Shown: one piece after another, positions 25,038-34,591 of the stretch
How positions within the stretch are numbered: the stretch's first letter is position 1
Layout of the letters: each line of letters opens with the position of its first letter
NCBI GenBank assembly: GCA_964019055.1
Contig: OZ025219.1
Location: 3,677,868-3,741,867 of the forward strand
Source: Anthopleura xanthogrammica
Taxonomy: Eukaryota > Cnidaria > Anthozoa > Actiniaria > Actiniidae
Direction: 5' to 3'
DNA length: 64,000 bases
Notes under the pieces: model-generated
Database searches by the model: none
Told to the model about the DNA's origin: nothing
Seen by the model: only the letters and a program-made list of their open reading frames with translations
Position numbers and translations under genes: made by a program

Positions 25038-26725
25038 CAGTATAAAGGTACTTGGTGTACATTATTGCATGATCTGGTCTGTGACTGAGCCTACAAAAGT
25101 ATAAAAAATTGGTAGCTTGTAGGATCGGGGGGGGGGGGGGGGCGGGGGTTCAGTTAAATTTCAGGCTTTTTGTCAATTGTCAGCTAAATTTTAGGGCATT
25201 TTTCCATAAACCCCAATCAGACCATGTTGTAGGGTAGGATATTATCTTCTTTAGAAAGTGAATGAGATGTTCCTTTACCCTAGGGAAACAATAGTTAAAC
25301 TGCATGGCATAAACTATCAAACTAAATTTTGAATTGTCAATATGAAGAGAACAAAATATTTAAGGCTGCTGTGAGCTGTACTCAGAAATGGAAATATCGG
25401 ACATTAACGCTCCAAAAATCCCCTCGTATTTTCTCTTCTTTTTCTCTATTCGCAATCACGTTAGATGATTAATGTTGGCATTAACTGTACATATCATAGT
25501 AGTTTTTCGCTCTACAGCTCTGAAATTCCATACTTTATACGTATCATACTATTTCTCTTCATGTCTTTAAAGTCCTTAAGAATTTTTTTAATGTCATGAC
25601 TTCCGTACTTTATTGAGAGCGATGTTTATGTTTCGACGACCATGCGTCTTCGTTGTTTTAAAACTCTAGTTTTGTTGGCTTCGTTTTACTCAACAATCGA
25701 AAAATTACGTTCTCAGACCGTTGTAATTTGGACGCCAGCCAAAACTCAAGAAAACGTGAGGCGCCTGAAAATCGCTCATAATTTTATGACCTTTTTCCGG
25801 GTCACCAATGAAATAATTTTAGAACACAATATTCAAGGCTGTTTAGTGTACGCAATGGAACGTTACACGTTCAAACCTTAAATCTGGATATTGTGTGCAA
25901 TAACTTAGCGGCGTTGTGAGACAAATAGTGACTCCCAGTGTTACACAGCGAATTTCGTCCTGGAACTTGCGACACAAATTTCGGTTGCGGAAGTAGAAAA
26001 CGGTTCTGCTTTTCGTGAAACTTTCTCTCGACGAAAGTTTCACAAAACTGGGTACGGTCCAGCTGAGTTGACCGCCTTCCTCGAAAGGAATTATGGGTCA
26101 CTATTTTTGGTTAGCATTTTCCGAGTATACAATGTAGACTTTTTTTGTTGATTGAAATAAAATTTCGCCATGAGTTCGACTAGCGTTTACGATTAATTTA
26201 AAGAAGGAAGAACTCTTATTTCATAAAATTTTCTTGGCAGAATAATAGGAAATGCTAATCAAAATAGGATGTCGAACCCTCAATTCTGATTGGTTGACCC
26301 TGAATTTGTTCTGAAGGTCAACTCAGCTGGGTGTTAACGGACCAATTCTTCAGTCTGAATCTTGTCTCGAAACTATTGAACACAAGTTTCAGCTAAAAGT
26401 TCCGACGGGTAACAGGGCCTAAAGCCTCCCCCGCATCCGTTTCCAGGACGACCATGAAAATTCAGTACCGGGTTTCAAAATTGTTGGAATTTCCAAAAAA
26501 CGAAATATGTAATTTTAAAGCATAACCAGTTGAAACTTGAAGTGAGTTAAAAACCAAGTAAAAGCACGTTATACTTGATAAATGTTTGAAATCTATATAA
26601 TTATATGTGTATTGTCCTAAAAGAAAGTTTGATAACTCCGTTAACTTTTCAGAGCATGCGAAACATGTCAGAAAGATAATATAATGTTAAATATGAATAT
26701 TTTTTATGATTAAAAAATTCATGGC
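25038..26725. other. Intergenic 3' flank of four-TM copy 1
   Basis: It begins with a short 3' flank that contains a single GCATGATCTGGTCTGTGA, homologous to the start of the expanded 20-bp repeat after copy 2. A 16-bp poly-G tract lies at 25127-25142. At 26060-26330 there is a weak inverted pair (CAGCTGAGTTGACC with GGTCAACTCAGCTGG) that may be a decayed MITE. The ORF at 25642-25881 has no recognisable domain and I do not support it as a gene. Confidence 0.5.
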
Positions 26726-26998
26726 CTTATAGTACTGTGAACAAAATTTCTCGATTCTGATTGGTCGAGAGCAGTACAATTAGAGCGTTAATAGGTACTC
26801 CGTAGGGGTACCAATTAAGTCGCTATGGAAACACTGCTAAACACGGCCAACAGCGGCAAATTTGAGTGTAAACAAAAATCTTTTTATGTATTTAAGTAGT
26901 TCTTAATTAGAATTTGTTGGAGAAAATCGGCCAAAGAGACAGATGAATGCCCTCGCTTCGACATACTTGTCTAAAATTTTGTTCAGTGAACTATAAAT
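26726..26998. mobile_element. MITE-like inverted repeat (TIR TTATAGTACTGTGAACAAAA)
   Basis: The left end TTATAGTACTGTGAACAAAA pairs with the right end AAAATTTTGTTCAGTGAACT. The inner sequence includes CGATTCTGATTGGTCGAGAG. It has no coding capacity. Confidence 0.6.
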
Positions 26999-26999
26999 A

Positions 27000-27145
27000 A
27001 AAAATCACACGACCTCGTGCAATTAGGAATTAATAGCCACTCTTAATGTTTATAAAGTTCTTTAATTGCACTCGCCTTGTAATTACAAGAAAATATTACT
27101 CGTACCTATTATTTCCAAATTGTACTCGAGGTCGTGCGATTTCCT
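27000..27145. mobile_element. MITE-like inverted repeat (ATCACACGACCTCGTGCAAT)
   Basis: ATCACACGACCTCGTGCAAT at the left pairs with TTGTACTCGAGGTCGTGCGA at the right, directly next to the preceding element. The ORF at 27109-27333 covers this end and a GGAT-type microsatellite and is not supported. Confidence 0.55.
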
Positions 27146-27796
27146 ATATAAATAAAAAGACAAACAACTCCGTTCATTGAGCACGTATTATTTTTTTGGA
27201 TGGACGGAGGGACGGATTGATTGATGGATGGATAGATGGATTGGCAAATGGATAGATGGATAGAAGGATTTATCATCGGAAAAAAATGTGTTAACAAATA
27301 CTCAGTAGAGATTTGGGGCTCACGCCCCCACACGCGGGCTCATACGATTAAGACCTCAAAAACACGGTTTTTGTGATTTTTCTCAAAATTGTAACTATCT
27401 AGGCAAATAACAGAAGTGGATACAGTTAATTCATTTATTTACGGACTGCATCGTATTAATTTGTAGTTGATTCTGTTGTAAAAAATCACCGTCTTTTTTT
27501 AGGTGAATGCATGCAGTTGGATGTATTTTACAAGGGAAATGCGTGACATAACCGGGGTCAAGCTAGAAAATCGTCTCTCTTTGAAATTAAACAGAACCTG
27601 TCAAAATAACAGAAGTGGATTAGAAAACCCCGCGCTTTTCTGAGCATTTTGATATATAATTCATAGTAGTGCGTTGAAAATTTTCACCGTCTTTTCGCTG
27701 ATTTTATAAGCTCATTCTATCCGTTGGCCTATATACATTTGCCTCTTAAGATATAGTAAGACTCATAGCCTCGAAAACACAAGGTAGTAGCTAGCT
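27146..27796. other. Intergenic, no gene seen
   Basis: Contains a short GGAT/GATG repeat (27195-27260). Two similar phrases, AAATAACAGAAGTGGAT near 27403 and AAAATAACAGAAGTGGAT near 27603, may be the remains of an internal duplication. No ORF with a recognisable product. Confidence 0.45.
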
Positions 27797-28055
27797 AAAG
27801 AATAGTAGATTTACCGAGCCATCAGGATGTTGTTTCACGCTTGACTTGTGCTTATAACTTTTTAAGCACAGCCTTTTGCTTCGCACAAAACGCTGAGGAC
27901 CGAAAAGAGCAAATTTTTTCAAATGTATGGAAATTTTTTTCCGATGTTTAGATGGAATGGGATGGATGGAATGGATTAGATGGATCAGGATGGTTGCCGG
28001 CCTTGCCAAATGGATGGATGGATGAGCGGATGGCTCATCCAGTTTTATTAAATAT
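27797..28055. repeat. Duplicated upstream block, copy 2 (partner 23797-24080)
   Basis: Matches the block upstream of four-TM copy 1 but lacks about 35 bp (GGCATTTTCACTTTCC and onward) just before the CAGTTTTATT junction. It is then interrupted by the TIR element at 28059. The minus-strand ORF 27791-28069 is the counterpart of the one over copy 1, but both look fortuitous. Confidence 0.8.
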
Positions 28056-28194
28056 ATAGAGATTATCACATGTTTAGAGCCTGATTTCGTTTTTATTCAC
28101 GAGTTTCCCGTCATATCGCGAACAAGCGAGTCCGCGAGTGAATAATAGGACTGTATATAGACTGTATATAGATAGTATATAGTCTGTATATAGG

Positions 28195-30225
28195 CCTGAA
28201 CAAAGGCTGGAGTCGTTTTTCCCTTTGACTGAGGATGATGTTCGTGCTTTAATCCAGAAGTCGGCGAAGAAGTCATGCATGCAGGACCCCATGCCCACTA
28301 AATTAGTTACTGAATGCTTAGATGTTTTACTTTCTGTGATCACTAACATTGTTAATACATCATTAGCAACTGGTCATTTCCCTGATGAATGGAAGGAAGC
28401 GCTCGTGCACCCACTTTTGAAGATGCCGGTCTGAGCACAGCATTCAAGAATTTGAGGCCTGTGAGTAACCTTCAGTTTATTTCTAAAGTGACTGAAAGGG
28501 TAGCATTTCAACAGATCCACAATCATATGTCTGAAAATGATTTGTATCCGCTTCTGCAATCAGCTTACAGGAAACACCACAGCACAGAGACGGCGCTTGT
28601 TAAAGTCTTAAATGACATATCCATTAACATGAATCATAAAAATTTAACGCTACTGGTACTTCTCGATTTGAGTGTCGCATTTGACACTGTAGACCACGAC
28701 ATTTTGCTACATCGACTTGAGTCAACATTTGGCATCACCGGTACCACCCTCATGTAGCTAAAATCATATCTGTCTGGCCGTTCTCTACGCGTTTTTGTTG
28801 ATGGTGGACTGTCTGATAGTGTTTGTTTGCCCTTTGGTGTCCCACAGGGATCTTGCCTTGGGCCGTTATTGTTCACCATCTATGCTAGTAAGCTTTTTGA
28901 AGTGCTTAAAGGTCATCTGCCATTGGTGCACATATGCTGACGATACGCAACTATACTTGTCGTTTAAACCTGGCAGTTCTTTGACTGAACAAGACGCAAT
29001 GAGAACAATTGAGAGATGCATCAAAGACATCAGGACATGGATGTTAACTGACAAAATGAAACTTAATGAGGATAAAACGGAATTCATGATTATTGGGACT
29101 CGTTATCAGCTTGGTAAAGTAGTGAGTATTGATGAATTGTCAGTTGGTGATTCCAAGGTTGTTCCGGTAAGTGCCACAAAAAATCTCGGAGTTTGGCTAG
29201 ACTCACACCTGAAACTGGATACCCACGTTACTAAAACTTGTAGTGCAGCATACTATCACCTGTATAACATTCGGAGGATCCGAAAGTATCTTACATACGA
29301 CTCTACACGAACCTTGGTTCATGCTTTAGTAATGGGGCGGATTGATTACTGCAACAGCTTACTTTATGGTCTCCCCAACATTCAGATTGAAAAGTTACAG
29401 AGAGTTCAAAACGCGGCTGCTAGACTTATTACTAACTCTTGGCGTTACTGTCGCATCACACCAGTATTACAAGAACTACATTGGCTACCAGTAAGATCTA
29501 GGATAAAGTTTAAGATCATGTTAATGACATTCAAGGCTATTCATGGGATGGCACCTACTTATATTATGAATCTAATCATCGTGAAGAAGAAATCGTCTTA
29601 CAGCTTGAGGTCAAATGAAGAACTTTTGTTAACTCAACCATCTTTCAAGTCAAAAAAGACTTTAGGAGACAGAGCCTTTTCCGTGGCCGCACCCAAGTTA
29701 TGGAATAAATTACCATCAAATATCACACATGAAACTAATATTTTACATTTTAAGAAGGACATTAAGACTTTATTATTTAGAGAAGCGTATGGCTTGGTTT
29801 CGGTTTAGATGTCGGGAATCACGTGTCCCGGATCTGGTGCAGATGAGCAAATCCTATTTTTCTCGTTTGCATTTGATTCGGGGCATTTGAGGTTCGACGT
29901 CTGAACTGAGGCTAGGCCCAGTATATCGTATAGTCCTATTGATCATTGACATAATTTACGTTTTTATAGATTTTATTCAAAATTGCTTAGATTTTATTGA
30001 ATGATTTAGAATTTTGCATTTTTATTAATTTTATTCATACTATTTTATTATATTATTATATTTATTCCTTTTAGACTGCATATCATTAATTTGTATTGAA
30101 TCGCAAGAGCCATATTATTTTAAATTCCATACGTTCTTATTATTATATTGTATTGTAAAGCGCATTAGATCATATCCAAATGTATAAAGCGCTATATAAG
30201 TATTAAATTTATTATTTATTATTAA
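28195..30225 (+). pseudogene. CR1/L2-like non-LTR retrotransposon, 5'-truncated and frameshifted
   Basis: Reverse-transcriptase sequence can be followed across frames: TEDDVRALIQKSAKKSC, FKNLRPVSNLQFISKV (block with RPVSN), LLDLSVAFDTVDHDILL, GVPQGSCLGPLLF, then YADDTQLYLSF (catalytic YADD). After these come the thumb and C-terminal features of this group: [74 protein letters not shown] and LWNKLP. The reading is broken by a frameshift near 28433, a TAG at about 28755 and another shift between GVPQG and YADD, so it is dead. The 3' part runs from the stop at 29806 through an AT-rich tail ending AAGCGCTATATAAG and TTATTTATTATTA. No endonuclease domain is present. Confidence 0.88.
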
Positions 30226-30254
30226 AAATGATATCAGCTCTTAACATGTAATAA

Positions 30255-30411
30255 TTTGTTTATTACACATTAAGGGTCGATTATATATTATTATATATCA
30301 TGAGATTTTATTGGACAGTTTGCCGTGAAGTGATATCGTATCTCTCACTGATATGGTTTTTATTCACGGCTTTATTTCACGGATATCGACCCTAAATGTG
30401 TAATAAATCTA
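30255..30411. mobile_element. MITE with TIR TTTATTACACATTAAGGGTC
   Basis: TTTATTACACATTAAGGGTC at the left pairs with CGACCCTAAATGTGTAATAA at the right. The left flank GATATCAGCTCTTAACATGT resembles the terminus of the surrounding TIR element (GATATCAGGCTCTTAAGATG), so related elements may be nested or recombined here. Confidence 0.65.
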
Positions 30412-30666
30412 TCGGATGGCTGGCATTTTCACTTTCCATACTTTTATTGTTACATTTTTATTCACTCGTTTTCCGTATCATATCGCTCATTCGCTCGCGG
30501 ACTCGCTTGTTCGCGATATGACGAGAAACTCGTGAATAAAAACGATATCAGGCTCTTAAGATGTGATAATCTCTATATATCCAAACAAGTTCTATAATTC
30601 CCAATACCTATTTTTCATCGATTGGGTTCCCTGTGGTCTTTGATGTTGACTTTCAGCTGAGTTAAG

Positions 30667-31458
30667 ATGGCGGAGAAGGAAGAACAGGCTGAAGTGGACA
30701 ACGAGTCGAACCAGAACCAATCTGTGCAAGTCACAATCACTGATAACTTCTCCCAGACTGGACTAGAAACAGATACAGAATGCGAGCCATTAGTGATTGG
30801 CGCCAGAAAAGACGACGTTGAAGAAGATCCTTACCATGATGCTTATAGGAATGGAAACTTTGGTATCAAACGAGGAAGAATCAACTTTACTCGTGCCAAA
30901 CGATGGAGTGTCGCTCATTTTTTCTGTGGTTTGATAATGACCTCTTTCACGCTCAGCTGTGTTGTTCTTCTGGCCCATCACAGATACGGAGTCGGCTACG
31001 ACCTCAGAGAATTGTTCACTGCCATTACAATCCCATGTTGTATTATTGCTCTGATCATGTCTTCTTGTAGCTGTTACCTGTTGAATTCACTTTCTAAAAT
31101 ACGAAGACCTCTGTTCTTCCTGCTCCTTGTTCGTCTACTGGCTGTTCTCGAGCTTGTTTTTCTCGTATCTGGGATTAGCCTAACGATAGCGGTCGGATCT
31201 GATTCACACGAAGAGCCCTTTGTAGTGCTGTGTAGTTTCCTTGTAATCTCTATGGTGGTGGAAGTGATCATGGCAGGCGCTTGGTTGTTCCACTGGTGGA
31301 AATGCTGTGATGGTTGTGACTCTATGAAGTCTTTCTGCATCTTTGAGCCCGGGGAGCCACTAGCTTCAGGTGTCTCCGACCCTCCAACGGGCATTATCCA
31401 AGAGTGTGGCTACGTGTGTTGGTCGATTTACAAGGTTGATTGGAGTTATATTATTTAG
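30667..31458 (+). CDS. Predicted four-transmembrane protein, tandem copy 2
   Basis: Intronless ORF of 263 residues, paralogue of the gene at 24162. The leader (ATTGGGTTCCCTGTGGTCTT to GAGTTAAG) and start are shared. The first 101 residues differ by one Asp/Glu change. Then the first outer loop and second TM segment diverge (LAHHRYGVGYDLREL in place of WNANHRYWISSDLSS, and IIALIMSSCS in place of GVGMTLCSCS). The second outer loop is about 25 residues shorter because the Trp/Arg/Asp-rich insert of copy 1 is absent. TM3, TM4 and the Cys-rich tail are almost unchanged. The frame is intact. Function is unknown. The promoter-proximal region of this copy carries the TIR/retroelement insertion, with only about 90 bp of shared sequence left between insertion and ATG. 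Confidence 0.8.
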   Translation: MAEKEEQAEVDNESNQNQSVQVTITDNFSQTGLETDTECEPLVIGARKDDVEEDPYHDAYRNGNFGIKRGRINFTRAKRWSVAHFFCGLIMTSFTLSCVVLLAHHRYGVGYDLRELFTAITIPCCIIALIMSSCSCYLLNSLSKIRRPLFFLLLVRLLAVLELVFLVSGISLTIAVGSDSHEEPFVVLCSFLVISMVVEVIMAGAWLFHWWKCCDGCDSMKSFCIFEPGEPLASGVSDPPTGIIQECGYVCWSIYKVDWSYII

Positions 31459-31465
31459 CAGTATA

Positions 31466-31735
31466 TACAGGTACTGTTCAATTACTACATCTGTCAAATC
31501 ATTGCAAGATATTTACGACCCTGAAAACCCTAGAACGTTTAAGACTGTTTGCCTGTTCACAAAGTGCAATACATTGCGTGATTTTATACTTTCGGTATAT
31601 ATTTTATTAGTACGGGCCCGCAGTAATTGGCCTACCACAGCTGTGGTGGTTACCCTGCCTTATATTGTTGTTGTTGTTGTTGTTTTGGACATAATTCGTT
31701 ATTTGGCGAAGCTAATAAAATAATATAAAAATAGT
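31466..31735 (+). other. Insertion of about 265 bp just after the stop of four-TM copy 2
   Basis: In copy 1, TTTAGCAGTATAAAGGTACTTGG is continuous by about 25060 (the match is here split for length). In copy 2 the same words are separated by about 265 bp that contain a (TTG)n run at 31664-31684 and end in AATAAAATAATATAAAAATAG. An A-rich end after a simple repeat fits a retroposed 3' fragment, but the source family is not recognised. The ORF at 31370-31723 spans it and is not supported. Confidence 0.6.
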
Positions 31736-31762
31736 ACTTGGTTTACATTATTGCGTGATCTG

Positions 31763-31872
31763 CATGATCTGATCTAATCTGTCATGATCTGGTCTAATCT
31801 GTCATGATCTGGTCTAATCTGTCATGATCTGGTCTAATCTGTCATAATCTGGTCTAATCTGTCATGATCTCT
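31763..31872. repeat. 20-bp tandem repeat, about 5.5 copies
   Basis: Unit TCATGATCTGGTCTAATCTG repeated from about 31763 to 31872 with few changes. The homologous site after gene copy 1 (about 25068) has only one GCATGATCTGGTCTGTGA, so the expansion happened after the gene duplication. Confidence 0.9.
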
Positions 31873-33263
31873 AGGCAAACTGTTGCCTACCAGCTTATTT
31901 TTCCATACATTTCTTTGTAAAGAAAGACGACTTCGGTCGCCCATATCTTCGGCGCTAGTCAATAAAACCACTTCAAACTTTCCATTTTTACTCTTTTCAA
32001 ATATCATGTTTTTGTTGGATTAAAATGTCACGCAAGCCCTGATAAACTCTCATTAGCACAACAATGGCTGAGAAAACTTTCTTTCGATTCCGTGCGTGGC
32101 AGGTGGTGCGAGGGATTAGGCCCCCCCCCCCCCCCCCCCCCACAATTCATTTTAACTATTTCGTCTGCATACGAAACACCTTTTTCCCTCCCAGATAGAA
32201 GCCCCCAAGTTAGCTTGTTTCGCCCTTGTCTTCTGACCTAGCTAACACTACGGGTCACCAAACTAAATAATATAAGGGACAAAAAAGGTAACTACACTAT
32301 CAGTTGCAAACTAGTTTATTTTTCCTTTTCAGTACAATCTCAAAATATTGAATTAAGAAAAAAAATCCTTTGGTTTCGTTGCCATTTAATGCACATAAGA
32401 TGGGATTCTTGTTTTTGAGCGGGTTCGTACGAGTTGGAAATACGCTAAATTCGTAGTCGCACTGTAACCGTATCTTACCGCAACTACGTGTTGTGATTGG
32501 ATAAACTCAGTTACTGGACAGCAGATGGGAAGCCATTTCAATGTTACGGCTAATTGGAACTGTGTAGCACAATATGTTTCCATCCAACTCATACGAAAAC
32601 CGCTCTATCAGCATCCTCAGTATATCTGGTAAGTTATCTAGCAATATAGAAACTGCTGTAGAAAATTATTAATTTTGCATTTTTATAATTCATTAACGTG
32701 AAAAAACCGCACTCTGGCTTGAGATGCAACAGTTAAAAAAAAAAATTTATCCAGCTCCATTAGCGACTAGTTTACTTTATACAGGGGAAAAAAACACGAA
32801 AATACGAAAAATATGATTAGATGTACCCGTTAAATCGGTTTTATGCACAATATACGTTTTGCAGAAAACATAGTAACGGTTAAATCCAGTCTTCATCTTT
32901 AATACAAAATGTTTCAATGTTCGACAACATATCATTAAAAAATATGCTAAAAACATCAGTATGACAAGGTTTTAGTTGTCGACTTTTTCACATTCTTCAT
33001 GCCGTTGGGTTTTCTGGGAATAACTAGTCAGAAAATCAAACGGTCTTGGATTATTGTATCATGCTGCTTTATTATTTGTAAAATATTGATTATCAGTACA
33101 TTGGAGATCATTATCCACTTCAGGGACATCAAAATGTTTAGTGCCGTGATAGAACATTGTCTTAACCCCCCCCCAAACCGCTTAACTTCTTCAAAATTCT
33201 TTCCTTTTATTTCTGGTAGTTTGTTATACATCTTGAAATAACATAGGATGTACTTACACAAGA
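31873..33263. other. Intergenic between four-TM copy 2 and cortactin; no supported gene
   Basis: Contains a 21-bp poly-C tract (32121-32141) and AT-rich unique DNA. The ORFs at 32386-32592 and 32999-33285 show no domain or family feature. Confidence 0.5.
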
Positions 33264-33452
33264 GATATGAAGTAAGAGAGCACATCTTTGTTCCCTATGA
33301 TAATTATTTGAAAATCTATTTTTAGCTGCGTGCGCAGCCCCAACTGAATCAGGAATCCCCTGATAAAATATTCCAGGCTGCGCGTGGAGCTTAAAATAGA
33401 TTTTCAAATAAATACCATAGGGTACGGAGAGGTGCTCTCTTACTTCATACTC
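33264..33452. mobile_element. MITE with long TIRs, 380 bp downstream of the cortactin stop codon
   Basis: TATGAAGTAAGAGAGCACAT and TTGAAAATCTATTTTTAGCT at the left pair with TAAAATAGATTTTCAAATAA and GGTGCTCTCTTACTTCATA at the right, leaving arms of about 80 bp and a short centre. It could lie in the cortactin 3' UTR, but no polyadenylation site was identified with confidence. Confidence 0.8.
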
Positions 33453-33828
33453 TCTTGACTTACAAGATCGTCTAATCAGTCTTCAGCAAAAAAAAATATA
33501 TGTATCCTCCCATGGTTAACGTTACCCTCAAAATCGCAATGCACTGATGAATGTGAAAATTACGACTGATTGCCAGTTGGCGGCATATCAAAAGATTAGC
33601 AGAAAAAATATATCTATATAATCATGTTTTGCTATCAAGTTACATTCATGTTGCTAAAAAGCGTTTCAATCAGTGAAGCATTTAAATTTTTTTTCTAGAA
33701 AAGCAATTTTAATTGATAATCATATGGTCAATAATTTGAGGCGTTTTTCTTCCTCAGCGTTTTTAATATAATATACTGACATGGACTTGTGTAAAAATGC
33801 CGTGCTTGTGCCACTGATAAGCGTTCTA

Positions 33829-34591
33829 TTACTCAATCACCTCAACGTAATTGGCAGGAAAGAGGCCGGTTTGACCATTAAAAGTACCACTCCACCATCC
33901 GTCATCAATCTGTTCGATGTTAGTGATGATGTCACCAGGGTCAAAAGTGATTTCGTCTTCACCAGCTGAAAACATCAAACGTTATTTTAACGAATCATTT
34001 TTACCAAGATAAAATGAACTGAGAGAAGGGAACTCTCGTATAAAGGCGTGTAACCAACATGAACACCGTTTGATGCTATTTCTGTTACCCTTCATTTTAT
34101 TAACTCCATGGGGAGACAAAAATGGTCTAAACATCCGTTTTTGAAATTAACTTGTCTCAAGACTACTAGGGAAGGTTGTTTTTGTAGGAAACGGACTATT
34201 GTCTAGCCTGTGCATTACCCAACTTTAACCCTGGTTAAGAATCAACGCAAGACGCATTGCTCTCGCCTCCCTGTGTACAGGGTAGTGGTATGATTGTATA
34301 ATAGACTTTGTCTAGCACCAATATGTTCGTAGTCCTTATCACTGCTCCTTGCAGTTGGCACATATCTATATATAATATATAAATGTTTTGGTTTTATCAT
34401 TTTCGCAGGCCCCCGCCTCTGATGCGAGCTCACGGACCAATCAGAACGCGCGTAAGAATGAATTGCCATAGAAGCAACGGGACTACAAAAAAGAAATTGA
34501 GTTAAAGGGCTGCACATAGACAAATTATTGTCTTACCGGCTTGGTAATCGTAGAGAGCAGTAGCAGAAACACCACTGTCACCGGAAGAAGC
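33829..34591 (-). CDS. CTTN: Cortactin exons 20-21 (SH3 domain and stop)
   Basis: The exon at 34591-34537 encodes [18 protein letters not shown] and the exon at 33965-33829 continues [20 protein letters not shown], then [19 protein letters not shown] and TAA. The SH3 hallmarks ALYDY, the acidic RT loop (GEDE), WW and the PANYVE end are all present. In vertebrates this domain binds N-WASP, dynamin and WIP-type proline motifs. Confidence 0.94.

Larger units (their letters stand above)
28059..30573. mobile_element. TIR element with TATATA flanks, carrying a nested retrotransposon
   Basis: The left terminus (28059-28145) starts GAGATTATCACATG and includes CGTTTTTATTCACGAGTTTC and CATATCGCGAACAAGCGAGT. 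The right terminus (30487-30573) is its inverted copy and ends ATGTGATAATCTC. Both sides are flanked by TATATA (28053-28058 and 30574-30579). Copy 1 of the gene region has uninterrupted sequence here (AATATATATCGAAACAAG), which makes this an insertion with a 6-bp TATATA duplication. Inside lie a CR1/L2-like element (about 28195-30225), a second MITE (about 30255-30411) and a 42-bp piece (30412-30453) copied from the upstream block. The original transposase, if any, is gone. Confidence 0.75.
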
